Shown here in pieces: positions 12,442 to 24,252 of a DNA stretch of 64,000 nucleotides; positions within the stretch are counted from its first letter, which is position 1, and the number at the start of each line of letters is the position of its first letter. This stretch comes from Agrostemma githago (Eukaryota > Streptophyta > Magnoliopsida > Caryophyllales > Caryophyllaceae): contig OY288239.1 of the NCBI GenBank assembly GCA_958450325.1, positions 40,111,811 to 40,175,810 of the forward strand, given 5' to 3'. Position numbers and translations under genes: made by a program. The notes below the pieces were generated by a model. It was not told the origin of the DNA and searched no databases. It saw only the letters and a program-made list of their open reading frames with translations.

Positions 12442-13953
12442 CTATATAGTGAGATCAACTCGAGCCCTCTTCAGCTGTTTGCCAAGAGTCGTGTCAGTGC
12501 TAGGCTCTTCCGCCCTGGCAGTTTCAGTGAAGGTTGTCGAGACAGGGGTGTCCCTAGAGCTAGTAGTTTGATAGGGATGACCAGTATTGGCGAGGTGGTT
12601 ACTGGCTATGACCTTGGACTTAGCCCTTCGGATCTCCTCGGGGGTAATGGGGACAACTTCCCCTTTGACAAGGTACACGTCATCCTCATCGTCAAACCAA
12701 ATCCCATTAACATGTGGGATGAAAGGAGAAATGAGGTGAGAACAGTCGATCACTTCGCCGGTAAAGATAGCGTGAGAGCTTAAGGGGATGTCTTTGTTAC
12801 TCGGTTCGTCCCCGGGCAATGGTATCTTACTAATCTCTATCAAATCCTAAATCAGGTGCTTCAACTTCCAACATTTTTCGGTATCGTGCCCATTACCTCG
12901 GTGATATTGGCAATAGGCTTGGAGATTGTGGCTTTTGGAGCGTTTTTCGATCGAGACTTTAGGAGGTGGGCCTATTGGTTGGTTCAGGCCCTGGGAGGAT
13001 AGCCTATGTAAGGCATATGTATAGGTAGTATCTATATAGGTGAATACCTGAGGTGGGGTATTCATCTTGGACGAGGCATCTAGTAGATTAACTGCGTCAA
13101 AAATGTTGCGGGTTATTGCAGCTGGGGCTTTAGCAGTGGAAGAGGAAGCCCCTTGGTATCCCTTGCTAGAGGCCTTAGTAATGCCCTCTAGCCTCAAATC
13201 ATCTTCGATTCTCATACCCATTTCGGTAAGGGTGGTGAAATTGGGTATGACGGTGTAACCGAGATGGACCCAGTAGGAGGGGAGGAGGTTCTTGACAAAG
13301 GCCTCCACTAAGTTTTTCTCACTGGGCTTGTCGACCAGTTTCACACTTCCGGCCCTCCAGTTTTGAAGATATTTGGTAAAACCTTCTTTGGGCTCCTGGG
13401 CCATGACCTCCAGGGAGCGCATTGTGGTGTGGATCTCAGTATTATCAGCATAGTTCCAAGCAACTTCCGTAGCCACATCATCCTAAGTTGGGTATTTCTT
13501 CGGGTCTAGTCTGTAGTACAAGGCCTTTGGGTGTTTCTCAAGGGAAGCGGCGAACAAATTTTTGAACATGCTTGAATCAACCCCCATGATAGCCATAAAC
13601 TCTTTGAAGGCCCGCACATGGAGTAACGGGTCTTCAGATCCCTCGAACATGGTCAAACCCGTGAGGTTCAGGTTTGCGGGGAGCTTTTCATTCACCGGGA
13701 AGTAGTCTCGGAAATTTTCCCGATGGGTGTTGTTTTCCCTCGATAGGTGAACTTGTTCCTCCAGTCGGCGCTCTGCGCTACCTAGTTCAGCCGGGAGCCC
13801 AGTGTTTTCAGGCCCAGTGGTAGGAGTCCCTTGCTCCACAACAGTCACACGTGCAGAGACAGCTGCATGCTCGGCGCTCATTGGTGCTAGTTGGGCCTCG
13901 ATCTCGGTCTGCTTGAAAACCGTGGTGTCCATTGAGGCCTTCAAGTTGTTCAA
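12442..13953 (-). pseudogene. Gag of element A with two in-frame TAG stops
   Basis: A single minus-strand frame runs from 13953 to 12442, broken only by two in-frame TAG codons, at 13483-13485 and just below 12847. The capsid-like part includes LTMFEGSEDPLLHVRAFKEF and a LPSYWVHLGY stretch. A zinc-knuckle-like motif, CQYHRGNGHDTEKCWKLK, sits near 12880. Both stops fall where related elements have glutamine (CAG to TAG), a C-to-T change at a CHG site, as expected from decay of methylated cytosine. The product was a virus-like particle protein. Confidence 0.75.
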
Positions 13954-14444
13954 AGTTTGCTCTATCTTGTGTTTGTGTCTGGTTGACGGTGGCTTGTCTG
14001 TAAGAACACCGCGTAATCAGAAACTGAACCCAGACCTTGGAACCAAAACAGTACATCCCGAGCAAGGGAAAGACTAAAAAAAAGAAAATGACTCGAGAAA
14101 GACACATAGACGGGTGACTCGTGAGTGGTGTGACTTCCTTAGGATTCGGCGCCGAGTACCGTTCGAAGGAAGGTCCATGTGAGATTTTCCCCAGACTTTG
14201 GACTCCAGTGTTCATATGGACTTTCCTTTGTAGGGACTCCCTACGTAGGTCGGTCGTGCCTTTGACAAGTAAAGGCGAACTAGGATAGGGAGAAAACTCG
14301 TGATGTAAGATCGACAGAGTTTCGATGCTAAAGACCTCCGACAACTTATAAAAATACCCGACAACCTAAATACGGTAAGTCTTAAGATAAGGAATGAAGG
14401 TTTTTTTGGCAAAAATGTTTGAATTCTGAGGAAATCGAAGAACG
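13954..14444 (-). other. Leader of element A, distal part
   Basis: Untranslated leader between gag and the PBS, split by the Copia insertion at 14445. The other part is 23645-24231. A minus frame at 13808-14344 overlaps the gag start in another phase and has no recognisable domain. Confidence 0.6.
14440..14444. repeat. Target site duplication GAACG, left copy
   Basis: The five bases GAACG directly precede the Copia LTR and are repeated at 23645-23649 directly after it. This proves insertion by an integrase with a 5-bp stagger and fixes the element ends. Confidence 0.95.
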
Positions 14445-15747
14445 TGTTGGAGCGAGTGTCCTCCACAATAGTGCAATGATATATTAAATCTCATGAACGG
14501 AATATACTTGGGATAATTAGTACATTGATACTCCACGTCAGTTGATTAACGTAAATCGGTAACGCTCAGCTGACTAGAGTTAGACGTTATTGTCGTATGA
14601 CGGCGGTGATCAGCTGATCCCTTTTGGTCACACCTATAGGATGAGACCCAAATAGAAGACTAATTATTTGTATCTGATACAGCTAATTAGTTCCTTGCGT
14701 ATATAGTGATATATGCATGGTAACGAGAGTTATTTATTGGAGATAGAGTTTGGAACTCTGTCCGATTAAGTTTATTAGTCTATTATACGATAATTGACTG
14801 AATAAATTTTACGTCTTATTTTAATACGATTAAATAAGACCTAATTTAGTATTTAAACGTTAATTACTAAATTAGTTGAGGTTTTGTATGCTTTTATGGA
14901 TAGTGGTAATTAGCCGTTAATATATTTACAAGGAGTTGTAAATTTAGCTAATTGATTATTATTATTATTATGGGACCTATTATATATAGATATAATAGTA
15001 ATGTACTACTTAAAGAGTTAAGAGTATATTATTTGATGTGATCAATTATAGAGATAATTGATCATGTCACACATTGCATTTGTATGACAAATGACAAAAT
15101 AAAATGGACCCATTTTATGTACATGTGTATGGTACACTAGTAAAAATAATGGCAATAGTGGTTGGTCTTATTTTTACTACATGCATAAATAATAGTAATA
15201 ATTACCCTAGACCCTTAAGCATGCAAATAAAATAATGCATTTTAGTCTTCCCCATGTGGGGTGGCCGGTTTTGGGTAGTAAAAAAGGGGCTCCTTGTTCC
15301 TTTTTCATGACACCAATTCATTTGCATGCATGAGCTTTTGCTTTTTACCTCATCTCTCCAAAAACTCTCTCTAATACTAGTATTCATCTTCATTACTAAA
15401 GTAGTAATAGATTCATAATATTAGTGTTGTTTTATCACTACTATTATCTAGTTAATAATAGTGGTGATTATTTGGGTTGATTCTTGGTGCAACTTGAAGG
15501 AGATCTTCTACTTTGAAGATTCAAGGTTTTGGAGGATCATCCATACTATTATTAGCTCAAGAACAATAAGAAAAGGAGTTTTCTTATTGTGCCCAATATT
15601 TCCTCATTGTTTATGTAAGGAAATCTCTTCTTATATCTAGTTTTTGTCATTTGATGTCATGCATGTAACTAGATCTTTATATACTAAATTAACAAGTAAT
15701 TTGGTAACTAATTAGAGGAGTCTAATTAGTGGGTTTCGAACCCTTCA
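14445..15747 (+). repeat. 5' LTR of the Copia element
   Basis: Begins TGTTGGAGCG and ends CCCTTCA. A TATATATAGA-type box near 14980-14990 is a candidate promoter. The 63-codon minus frame at 15202-15393 recurs exactly in the other LTR and is not a gene. Confidence 0.95.
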
Positions 15748-15749
15748 AG

Positions 15750-15761
15750 TGGTATCAGAGC
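15750..15761 (+). promoter_or_regulatory. Copia primer-binding site (tRNA-iMet)
   Basis: TGGTATCAGAGC lies two bases after the LTR end. It is complementary to the initiator methionine tRNA 3' end and primes first-strand synthesis. Confidence 0.92.
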
Positions 15762-17462
15762 TTTGTTGTTGCATGCATGTCGATTTTTGACATTTTTTCG
15801 GGTTATATGATAACTTTGGGAAAAACCGAAAATTGTGTGTAAAATGGGTTTCACACGAAATTTTTGGGTACATGCATACCTAATGACCTCAAAATAGTTG
15901 TGGTCGAGTTTGGTAATTTTTGGAATTTATTTGCTAATTTATAATCATTTATGCCTTAAAAACCGAGTTTTTATGCCTATTTGATGTTAAAAGTTAACTA
16001 AAAATAGTTGCATGTTGTTTTTGGGCATGGTTTTTTGGTGTACATATCTTCATATGTTAATGGACATATGTGTAAATTTTTGAAATTTATTTTGTCCTTT
16101 TGGGATGTTTATTGTTTTTTATGAGATAAGAATCGATAAACATGCATTTATTTGTTCCTATTTTATTCGAGAATATTTGTGGACAAGTTTTTGTTTTGGA
16201 GTTCCTGGAAATGTTCCAGAATGAAAAAAATTATTCATTTTTAATTTTGGACGTTTTATGATTTAATTTGAATTTATTTCATAAAATTGACCATTTACCG
16301 ATTAAATTAGCAAATAAAATCAATTCAAACTAATTTTTATTTTTCAAATTAGTGGAGACTAATTCTTGAAATTCCAAATTGGTTTGGAAAATTAGTTTGA
16401 GCTTAATTGAGAATTAAGTGTTGATTAATGATTTTTAATGGTTAAAAATCAATAAATTCCATAAAACCGAGCTAGGATGAACTTGATAAATTATGGGGCG
16501 ATTTTGGCATGATTTTTACAGCATTTTATTTATTTTAATGTTGTTGAATGAATGAATGTCATTTATTGTTTATTTTGCAAGATTGTACCTAGTATGGCCT
16601 AGTCTTTTAATCGGTATTACCCGTAATGAAAGGGAATATCGATTTGGTTGTAATTAATTGCGATCTCGTATCGCCCGTTTGTAATAATTAATAGTTTTAT
16701 TCATACAAATGTATAATAGGAAATGCTATGTATCATTTGTAATTAATTATTATGAAGACGGAGATTACACAAGACGGTGGACAAAAGACGGTGCCTTTTG
16801 GTGGTGCTCCATTGAAGAGGCCAGGGACCAAGGAGTTGGTTTCCGATTTTGTAATAGTCTAGTTAATTAGATTAGCTAGATGGCCATACTAGGATTTATT
16901 TGTTTGATGCTTGCTTTATTTTCGCTCATGCCAAAATCGCCAATCATGCATTTTATTCGTCGATTGTCAATTCACCAATTTACGTAATCACCAACTTAGT
17001 TCACTTATAAGTGATTAGTAACCTAATATTGACAAGACCTCTCACATGTATCGTAAGAATTGAGATTTAGCCTTACCAATTAAAGCACCTATGAACCCCT
17101 TGTTCATTAGGGCAACCACAACGTGGACCCTTTTTACCTAGGGTAAATAGGGTGATAAGATCACATGCCAAGATTGGGTTGGACTCAACGAAATAAAAGT
17201 TATTTCGGGACTAGGAGATGGATTTGGTTGAAATCCGTCGGCCGAGAGTTCTAGGGTAGAATTAGTCAAGTAATGACTTACCGTTTTTACATAAGGATTG
17301 CATGCGATGTTAGTTCTTATCTAGATACGGGTCTTGGAATCGCTTATATAATTTCGTGAGGGGTCATTATATGAGTGACTTGTTAAAATTGTTTTACAAG
17401 TAAATTATATAACAATGAATGTTAATATTTCCTAAACTTTGTTGTAGTGTTTATAATTCGCT
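15762..17462 (+). other. Copia leader
   Basis: A 1.7-kb AT-rich untranslated leader between PBS and polyprotein start. No open frame of interest is seen. It would hold packaging signals. Confidence 0.6.
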
Positions 17463-20400
17463 ATGGCTACTAATGCAACCATTCAACTCGGAAAGGATTC
17501 TTGGCTTAGGTCCGTTATGGACAAATGTATCTTGAAAGACGATGGAAGTAATTTCATCGAGTGGGAGTCTACCATTAAAGGTGCGGCGTTGTCCGACAAC
17601 GTCCTTCGTTACTTGAACGAACCACCACCCAACGAACCCGGTCCTCGAGCCGCCCCGGCACAAAGGACCGCTTATGAGGAGTATTTGAAGATATCCAACG
17701 ATATCAAGAATGTCTTGATATGGTCAATGTCTCCAAAACTCAAGCTTCAATACATTACCCTTAATGCATATGAGATATTCTCAAGGGTTACGACGGCTTT
17801 TTCCCAATCACCCGATATCTGTCAATATGAGGCTATGATGAAATTCTTCGAGGGTAAGCTAGAAAAGGGCCAAAAAGTGGGTCCTCATGTGCTCAAGATG
17901 ATTGAGCATATTGACACACTAGAGCGTCTAGGGTGTAGCATTCCCAAGAAGCTTGCGATCGGTCGCATTCTTCACTCACTCCCCTCCAAGTTCTCCCAAA
18001 TTAGGGTGAACTATAATATGCATGGCATGGACAAGAGTTTCCAAGAGCTTCATGCACTCCTCAACCAAGCGGAGAGGGACATGGAGGCTAGTGGGAGTGA
18101 GAAGAGAGACATGCTCTCCATGAAAATGAAGAATCTCAACCTTGGGGTTCAAAAGGGTAAAAACAAGGGTAAGACCAAATTCAAGAGACATGGAAAAGAC
18201 AAGAACAAAGGGAAAGCTATTGAGAATAGCAAACCTAAGGCTAAGGTTAACAAACATGCCGACGCCGATTGCTATCACTGTAATGGCAAGGGACATTGGA
18301 AGCGCAATTGTCCCAAATATTTGAAGGAATTGAAGAACAAGAAAGACGAGAGTGAGACTCCGTCAGGTATTGTCTTCACTTCCCTCTATATGATAGACAT
18401 TAACTATACTTGCACTTCCACTTGGGTATTAGATACCGGATGTGGTTCTCATCTTTGTAATCATTTACAGGGCATGAGGGACGTGCGAGCACTAGCCAAG
18501 GGTGATGTAGACCTACGCATGGGAAATGGAGCTAGAGTAGCCGCTATATCCGTAGGCACTTATGTACTCACTCTAGCTAGTGGTTTAGAGTTGTATTTGA
18601 ATAATTGTTATTTCGTACCAACTTTAACTAAGAACATTATCTCCATTTCCGTACTTGATATGGAAGGTTTTTCCTTTATGATTAAGGACAATTGTTGTAC
18701 TTTTTCATTTAATGACATGGTTTATGGTAAAGCTACGTCTATCGGAGGTATTTATGTTCTAGATAATGTTAATGATGTATATCATGTAGAAAACAAGAAG
18801 CTCAAAACGGGTGAACCTAATCAATCCTACCTTTGGCATTGTCGTTTAGGACACATAAACGAACGACGCATAAAGAGACTTGTTTCAACGAAACTTCTCA
18901 AACCATTTGATTACGAATCTTATGGTGTATGCGAGTCTTGCATATTAGGCAAGATGACTCGTGCTCCTTTCTCAAGTAAAGGAACACGAGCAAGTGAGGT
19001 ATTGGGCCTTATACATACCGATGTGTGTGGCCCAATGACTATCACCGCTAGGGGTGGTTACAACTACTTCATCACTTTTACCGACGACTTAAGTAGATAT
19101 GGGTATGTCTACTTAATGAGGCATAAGAGCGATGCTTTTGAAAAGTTCAAAGAGTTTCAAAGTGAAGTAGAGAACCAATTGGATAAAAAGATTAAAGTAC
19201 TACGATCCGATCGTGGCGGTGAATACCTAAATAATGAATTTGATTCACACCTAAAAGATTGTGGCATTGTATCACAATGGACTCCTCCTGGCACACCACA
19301 GTTGAATGGTGTGGCCGAAAGGAGAAACCGAACTTTATTAGATATGGTTCGGTCCATGATGAGTCTCACTGAGCTTCCTGATTCATTTTGGGGTTTTGCC
19401 ATTTTGTCCGCAATATTTTCACTAAATCGAAGCCCGACTAAAGCAGCCAATAAGACACCATATGAGATATGGAAGGGAAGGGTTCCTTATTTGTCGTTCA
19501 TGAGAATCTGGGGTTGTGAGGCATATGTTCAGAACAAGTCTGACAACAAACTCGCACCAAGATCCGACAAATGTCTATTTGTAGGGTATCCAAAGGAAAC
19601 ACAAGGCTATTACTTCTACAATCGTCACGAAAACAAAGTGTTTGTGGCACGTGACGCTGTCTTTCTAGAAAATGACTTCATTTCTAGAAGACAGAGTGGG
19701 AGAAAATTTGAACTTGATGAAGTCCAAGAGCCACAAACCGAAAATGAAGTGGAGGAAAGCGTTCCCTCCTCCTCGGACACGGTTGTTGTTCCCTTTGAAC
19801 CTAGGAAATCCACGAGGATTAGTCATCCTCCTGATCGATACCTTGGTATTGTCGAGGAAGATGCGTTAGACATGTTGCTTTGCGAAAGTGACGAGCCTAA
19901 CACCTACAAGGCGGCCATATCTAGTCGTGATTCTATGCAATGGCTTCAAGCCATGCGATCCGAAATGGATTCTATGCACGAAAACCAAGTATGGGATTTG
20001 GTTGATTTACCTGAAAAGGTGAGACCTCTTCAGTGTAAATGGATCTTTAAGATCAAGAATGGCATAGATGGACATAGAGATGTCTACAAAGCTAGATTGG
20101 TGGCAAAGGGTTTTACTCAAGTTCATGGTCTTCACTATGACGAAACCTTTGCTCCAGTCGCAATGCTTCGCTCCATAAGGATTATCCTAGCGATTGCCGC
20201 GTTTCATGATTATGAGATTTGGCAAATGGATGTCAAAACCGCCTTCTTGAATGGGATTCTAGAAGAGGAAGTGTATATGACACAACCAGAAGGTTTTGTA
20301 GATACATCTAATCCTAGGAAGGTATGCAAGCTTAAAAGATCCATTTATGGTCTTAAGCAAGCATCCAGAAGTTGGAATCATCGCTTTGATCATGTTATCA

Positions 20401-21473
20401 AACAATATGGTTTTGCTCGAAGTGTCGAGGAACCTTGTTTGTACATGAAGTTTAGTGGGAGTAAGGTAACCTTTCTTGTCTTGTATGTGGATGACATACT
20501 TCTTATCGGGAATGACGTTCTGATGCTTGCTTCCGTAAAGGAGTGGCTAGGAAAGCACTTCCAAATGAAAGATTTGGGAAATGCACAATGTATTTTGGGT
20601 ATTCGGATCCATAGAGATAGATCCAAAAGGACGTTGGTATTAAGTCAAGAAGCTTATATAGATAAGATTCTTGATCGATTCAAAATGAAAGACTCTAAGA
20701 GAGGCTTTCTTCCCATGAGTCAAGGTACCATTTTGTGCAAGTCACAGTGTCCTACCACACCCGAAGAAATTGAACGCATGAAGTTGATCCCATATGCTTC
20801 CGCGGTTGGATCAATCATGTATGCCATGACGTGCACTCGTCCCGATGTTTCGTATGCTTTGAGCATGACGAGTCGTTATCAAGCCAATCCAGGTGAAAGT
20901 CACTGGACAGCCGTGAAGAACATCCTTAAGTACTTGCGAAGGACCAAGGATTTGTTCTTAGTGTTTGGAGGGGATACTGAATTACGTGTAAGAGGTTACA
21001 CGGATGCCAGTTTCCAAACCGATCGGGATGATTTGAAATCCCAATCCGGCTATGTTTATATGTTGAATGGAGGAGCCATTAGTTGGAAGAGCTCCAAGCA
21101 AAGTGTCACCGCGGATTCTACAACAGAAGCTGAGTACGTCGCGGCTTCGGAAGCTGCAAAGGAAGCTGTTTGGATTCGTCAGTTTTTGGAAGGACTAAGA
21201 GTAGTCCATTCCGTCGAAGATCCTATCACCATATATTGTGATAACAGCGGGGCCATTTTTCAAGCAAAAGAGCCCAAGTCTAGCAATAAGTCTAGACATG
21301 TACTTAGGAAATACCACGTGATAAGAGATCTCGAGGAAAGGAAGGAAATCGATATATGTAAGGTTGGGACAGACGATAATATCGCTGATCCTTTAACCAA
21401 GCCTCTTTCAAAGGCTAAACATGATGGTCATGTTGTTGCAATGGGATTGAGAAAAGTCCCGGATTTTCCTTAA
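17463..21473 (+). CDS. Copia Gag-Pol polyprotein (1336 aa)
   Basis: Single polyprotein with the Copia order gag, protease, integrase, RT, RNase H. Visible motifs: a UBN2-like gag in the first 220 residues; a CCHC zinc knuckle (CYHCNGKGHWKRNC) near residue 270; protease active site LDTGCGSH near 322; the integrase zinc region (HCRLGH ... CESC) at about 457-495; integrase core with HTDVCG near 518, RSDRGGEY near 580 and the glutamate in NGVAERRNR near 618; RT with YVDDILLIGND near 1006; and RNase H with DASFQTD, STTEAEYVAASEA and CDNSGA. All catalytic residues I can place are present and there is no internal stop. The start at 17463 has the context GCTATGGCT and is the first ATG of the frame. 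It would make virus-like particles and the enzymes for cDNA synthesis and integration. I do not assign a Copia lineage. Confidence 0.95.
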   Translation: MATNATIQLGKDSWLRSVMDKCILKDDGSNFIEWESTIKGAALSDNVLRYLNEPPPNEPGPRAAPAQRTAYEEYLKISNDIKNVLIWSMSPKLKLQYITLNAYEIFSRVTTAFSQSPDICQYEAMMKFFEGKLEKGQKVGPHVLKMIEHIDTLERLGCSIPKKLAIGRILHSLPSKFSQIRVNYNMHGMDKSFQELHALLNQAERDMEASGSEKRDMLSMKMKNLNLGVQKGKNKGKTKFKRHGKDKNKGKAIENSKPKAKVNKHADADCYHCNGKGHWKRNCPKYLKELKNKKDESETPSGIVFTSLYMIDINYTCTSTWVLDTGCGSHLCNHLQGMRDVRALAKGDVDLRMGNGARVAAISVGTYVLTLASGLELYLNNCYFVPTLTKNIISISVLDMEGFSFMIKDNCCTFSFNDMVYGKATSIGGIYVLDNVNDVYHVENKKLKTGEPNQSYLWHCRLGHINERRIKRLVSTKLLKPFDYESYGVCESCILGKMTRAPFSSKGTRASEVLGLIHTDVCGPMTITARGGYNYFITFTDDLSRYGYVYLMRHKSDAFEKFKEFQSEVENQLDKKIKVLRSDRGGEYLNNEFDSHLKDCGIVSQWTPPGTPQLNGVAERRNRTLLDMVRSMMSLTELPDSFWGFAILSAIFSLNRSPTKAANKTPYEIWKGRVPYLSFMRIWGCEAYVQNKSDNKLAPRSDKCLFVGYPKETQGYYFYNRHENKVFVARDAVFLENDFISRRQSGRKFELDEVQEPQTENEVEESVPSSSDTVVVPFEPRKSTRISHPPDRYLGIVEEDALDMLLCESDEPNTYKAAISSRDSMQWLQAMRSEMDSMHENQVWDLVDLPEKVRPLQCKWIFKIKNGIDGHRDVYKARLVAKGFTQVHGLHYDETFAPVAMLRSIRIILAIAAFHDYEIWQMDVKTAFLNGILEEEVYMTQPEGFVDTSNPRKVCKLKRSIYGLKQASRSWNHRFDHVIKQYGFARSVEEPCLYMKFSGSKVTFLVLYVDDILLIGNDVLMLASVKEWLGKHFQMKDLGNAQCILGIRIHRDRSKRTLVLSQEAYIDKILDRFKMKDSKRGFLPMSQGTILCKSQCPTTPEEIERMKLIPYASAVGSIMYAMTCTRPDVSYALSMTSRYQANPGESHWTAVKNILKYLRRTKDLFLVFGGDTELRVRGYTDASFQTDRDDLKSQSGYVYMLNGGAISWKSSKQSVTADSTTEAEYVAASEAAKEAVWIRQFLEGLRVVHSVEDPITIYCDNSGAIFQAKEPKSSNKSRHVLRKYHVIRDLEERKEIDICKVGTDDNIADPLTKPLSKAKHDGHVVAMGLRKVPDFP

Positions 21474-22341
21474 GTTATCTAAGATGTAATAATTGGATAT
21501 TGTAGCAATTTTTACATTTATGATAATAGAATTCATTGTTCGAGTTTCAATATGAACTTTTTGTTTAGTTTGACTAAACCCATACTTTGTTCATTCGAAT
21601 GGATTGTGAGACAATCTTGAACCCTATTCAAGTGAACGTTTGAACATAGTATTTTTGCCCCTTGTCACTTAATGAGGTGACGACTCGGAGTGACAAGATT
21701 GTAAGTTGATCGATGGTTAGTTCAAGACCATGGGGTCATGGAGATGACTGGTCATTTACATAGGCAGACTGATTGTCACTCTGCCGGGCAGTGACCACAA
21801 TAGAGTCCCTTATCAAATTAGTTGAAGCCTGGTCGTGGCGGAGATTTCTATTTTATTCCTATGAGTCGATTCTTTAGACTGGCGACCATTTATCTGAGTC
21901 GGTGCAGTTTCCGATTGGCTTAGGTTGGTGTCCTAAGTCGTGCCGTGAAAGGAGGCTGATGGGCATCTTCTGGGTCATGGTGATCTGCATTATACAGTAT
22001 AAGTTGGGTCAACAGGAATTGTCCACCCACGTCGGGTACATACGTCCTTGGGCCACTCGAGGAGAAGTAACTGGAAATGCGTGGCCACGCTCGGAAATAG
22101 ATCTATGGTAGATTTTCCGGTCAAACAGTTATTCTCCAGATCGAGAAAACCACTCTTATTATATTTAAATCACAAGTGCGACCTGAAAGACACCTTGTGA
22201 TGAGTGGGAGGATGTGACATCAAAGAGACAAGAGAATCGGTAGCGCACAACTTGTGTAGATAAGTGGGAGACATTGATGGAGTAGCAGTACTTCGCAATA
22301 TAGTGGCTACATGCACAACTTGTATCGGACAAGTGGGAGAT
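21474..22341 (+). other. Copia 3' untranslated region with polypurine tract
   Basis: The tract AAGTGGGAGA at 22331-22340 directly precedes the 3' LTR. Related GTGGGAG motifs occur at about 22203 and 22263, so the PPT is partly repeated. No gene is seen: the frames at 21902-22111 plus and 22165-22433 minus lack known motifs. Confidence 0.7.
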
Positions 22342-23644
22342 TGTTGGAGCGAGTGTCCTCCACAATAGTGCAATGATATATTAAATCTCATGAACGGAAT
22401 ATACTTGGGATAATTAGTACATTGATACTCCACGTCAGTTGATTAACGTAAATCGGTAACGCTCAGCTGACTAGAGTTAGACGTTATTGTCGTATGACGG
22501 CGGTGATCAGCTGATCCCTTTTGGTCACACCTATAGGATGAGACCCAAATAGAAGACTAATTATTTGTATCTGATACAGCTAATTAGTTCCTTGCGTATA
22601 TAGTGATATATGCATGGTAACGAGAGTTATTTATTGGAGATAGAGTTTGGAACTCTGTCCGATTAAGTTTATTAGTCTATTATACGATAATTGACTGAAT
22701 AAATTTTACGTCTTATTTTAATACGATTAAATAAGACCTAATTTAGTATTTAAACGTTAATTACTAAATTAGTTGAGGTTTTGTATGCTTTTATGGATAG
22801 TGGTAATTAGCCGTTAATATATTTACAAGGAGTTGTAAATTTAGCTAATTGATTATTATTATTATTATGGGACCTATTATATATAGATATAATAGTAATG
22901 TACTACTTAAAGAGTTAAGAGTATATTATTTGATGTGATCAATTATAGAGATAATTGATCATGTCACACATTGCATTTGTATGACAAATGACAAAATAAA
23001 ATGGACCCATTTTATGTACATGTGTATGGTACACTAGTAAAAATAATGGCAATAGTGGTTGGTCTTATTTTTACTACATGCATAAATAATAGTAATAATT
23101 ACCCTAGACCCTTAAGCATGCAAATAAAATAATGCATTTTAGTCTTCCCCATGTGGGGTGGCCGGTTTTGGGTAGTAAAAAAGGGGCTCCTTGTTCCTTT
23201 TTCATGACACCAATTCATTTGCATGCATGAGCTTTTGCTTTTTACCTCATCTCTCCAAAAACTCTCTCTAATACTAGTATTCATCTTCATTACTAAAGTA
23301 GTAATAGATTCATAATATTAGTGTTGTTTTATCACTACTATTATCTAGTTAATAATAGTGGTGATTATTTGGGTTGATTCTTGGTGCAACTTGAAGGAGA
23401 TCTTCTACTTTGAAGATTCAAGGTTTTGGAGGATCATCCATACTATTATTAGCTCAAGAACAATAAGAAAAGGAGTTTTCTTATTGTGCCCAATATTTCC
23501 TCATTGTTTATGTAAGGAAATCTCTTCTTATATCTAGTTTTTGTCATTTGATGTCATGCATGTAACTAGATCTTTATATACTAAATTAACAAGTAATTTG
23601 GTAACTAATTAGAGGAGTCTAATTAGTGGGTTTCGAACCCTTCA
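22342..23644 (+). repeat. 3' LTR of the Copia element
   Basis: 1303 bp, the same length as and apparently identical to 14445-15747. It is followed by the GAACG duplication. Confidence 0.95.
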
Positions 23645-23649
23645 GAACG
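23645..23649. repeat. Target site duplication GAACG, right copy
   Basis: Matches 14440-14444. Confidence 0.95.
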
Positions 23650-24231
23650 GTCCCGGTTTTTAAAATTGGCAAAAATGCCGTCGTGCCCGAGTTTTTTTTT
23701 TAAAGGTCGAAAATTTTTTGAATTTTGAAATGGATAGCATACCAGATAAAAATAGCCTATTTCTAGTCAAATCGTAAGTCTAAATTTCGGTAGCATTTCG
23801 GGTTTTTGAAAATTGAATATTTTTGAAAAGATGCATTTTTGAAATGGCGGTTTTTTTGAAAAGGACGCTGAAACCAAGTAGCACATAGTCACGTAAGCAT
23901 TATAACGACACCATGTATGCTTTACACTAAGTCTCGGTCGGTCGAAATAGGGTCTAACCAGTGCGCATGGCCTTTTCGATAATCGGGACGGACTCCCTTA
24001 CCAATTTGGACAAGGATATGCCGTGAAACCCATACAAATTAGCCATGAACATCATGACGTAACCAATATGGAATACATAACGGTATAGTGGGACGTTGTT
24101 AACCAGTACCGGCCCGGGTAAAAAATGGGGTTATGCATGAACCGTAAAACTAACGCGCGTATTGTACTAACGCAACGATTTCTCCTCGAGTCTCACCCTG
24201 AGGATCCCGATGACAAGTTGTACATCAGTCT
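23650..24231 (-). other. Leader of element A, proximal part
   Basis: Untranslated leader between PBS and the Copia insertion. It contains poly-T and poly-A tracts and no recognisable gene. Confidence 0.6.
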
Positions 24232-24252
24232 TCCCCAGCGGAGTCGCCAAAT
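24232..24252 (-). promoter_or_regulatory. Primer-binding site of element A
   Basis: Minus-strand TTTGGCGACTCCGCTGGGGA directly follows the LTR end (...TGTCCACA). This is a PBS form common in plant Gypsy elements. I do not assign the tRNA species. It proves that 24253-31375 is the 5' LTR and that the element runs on the minus strand. Confidence 0.85.

Larger units (their letters stand above)
14445..23644 (+). mobile_element. Complete Ty1/Copia retrotransposon, apparently intact
   Basis: A 9.2-kb element with two 1303-bp LTRs, a perfect 5-bp target duplication (GAACG), an initiator-Met PBS, one uninterrupted 1336-codon polyprotein and a polypurine tract. The two LTRs have equal length and I find no difference between them by eye, so the insertion is very recent. 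It sits inside the leader of element A. All parts needed for autonomous movement are present, so it may be an active copy. Confidence 0.93.
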
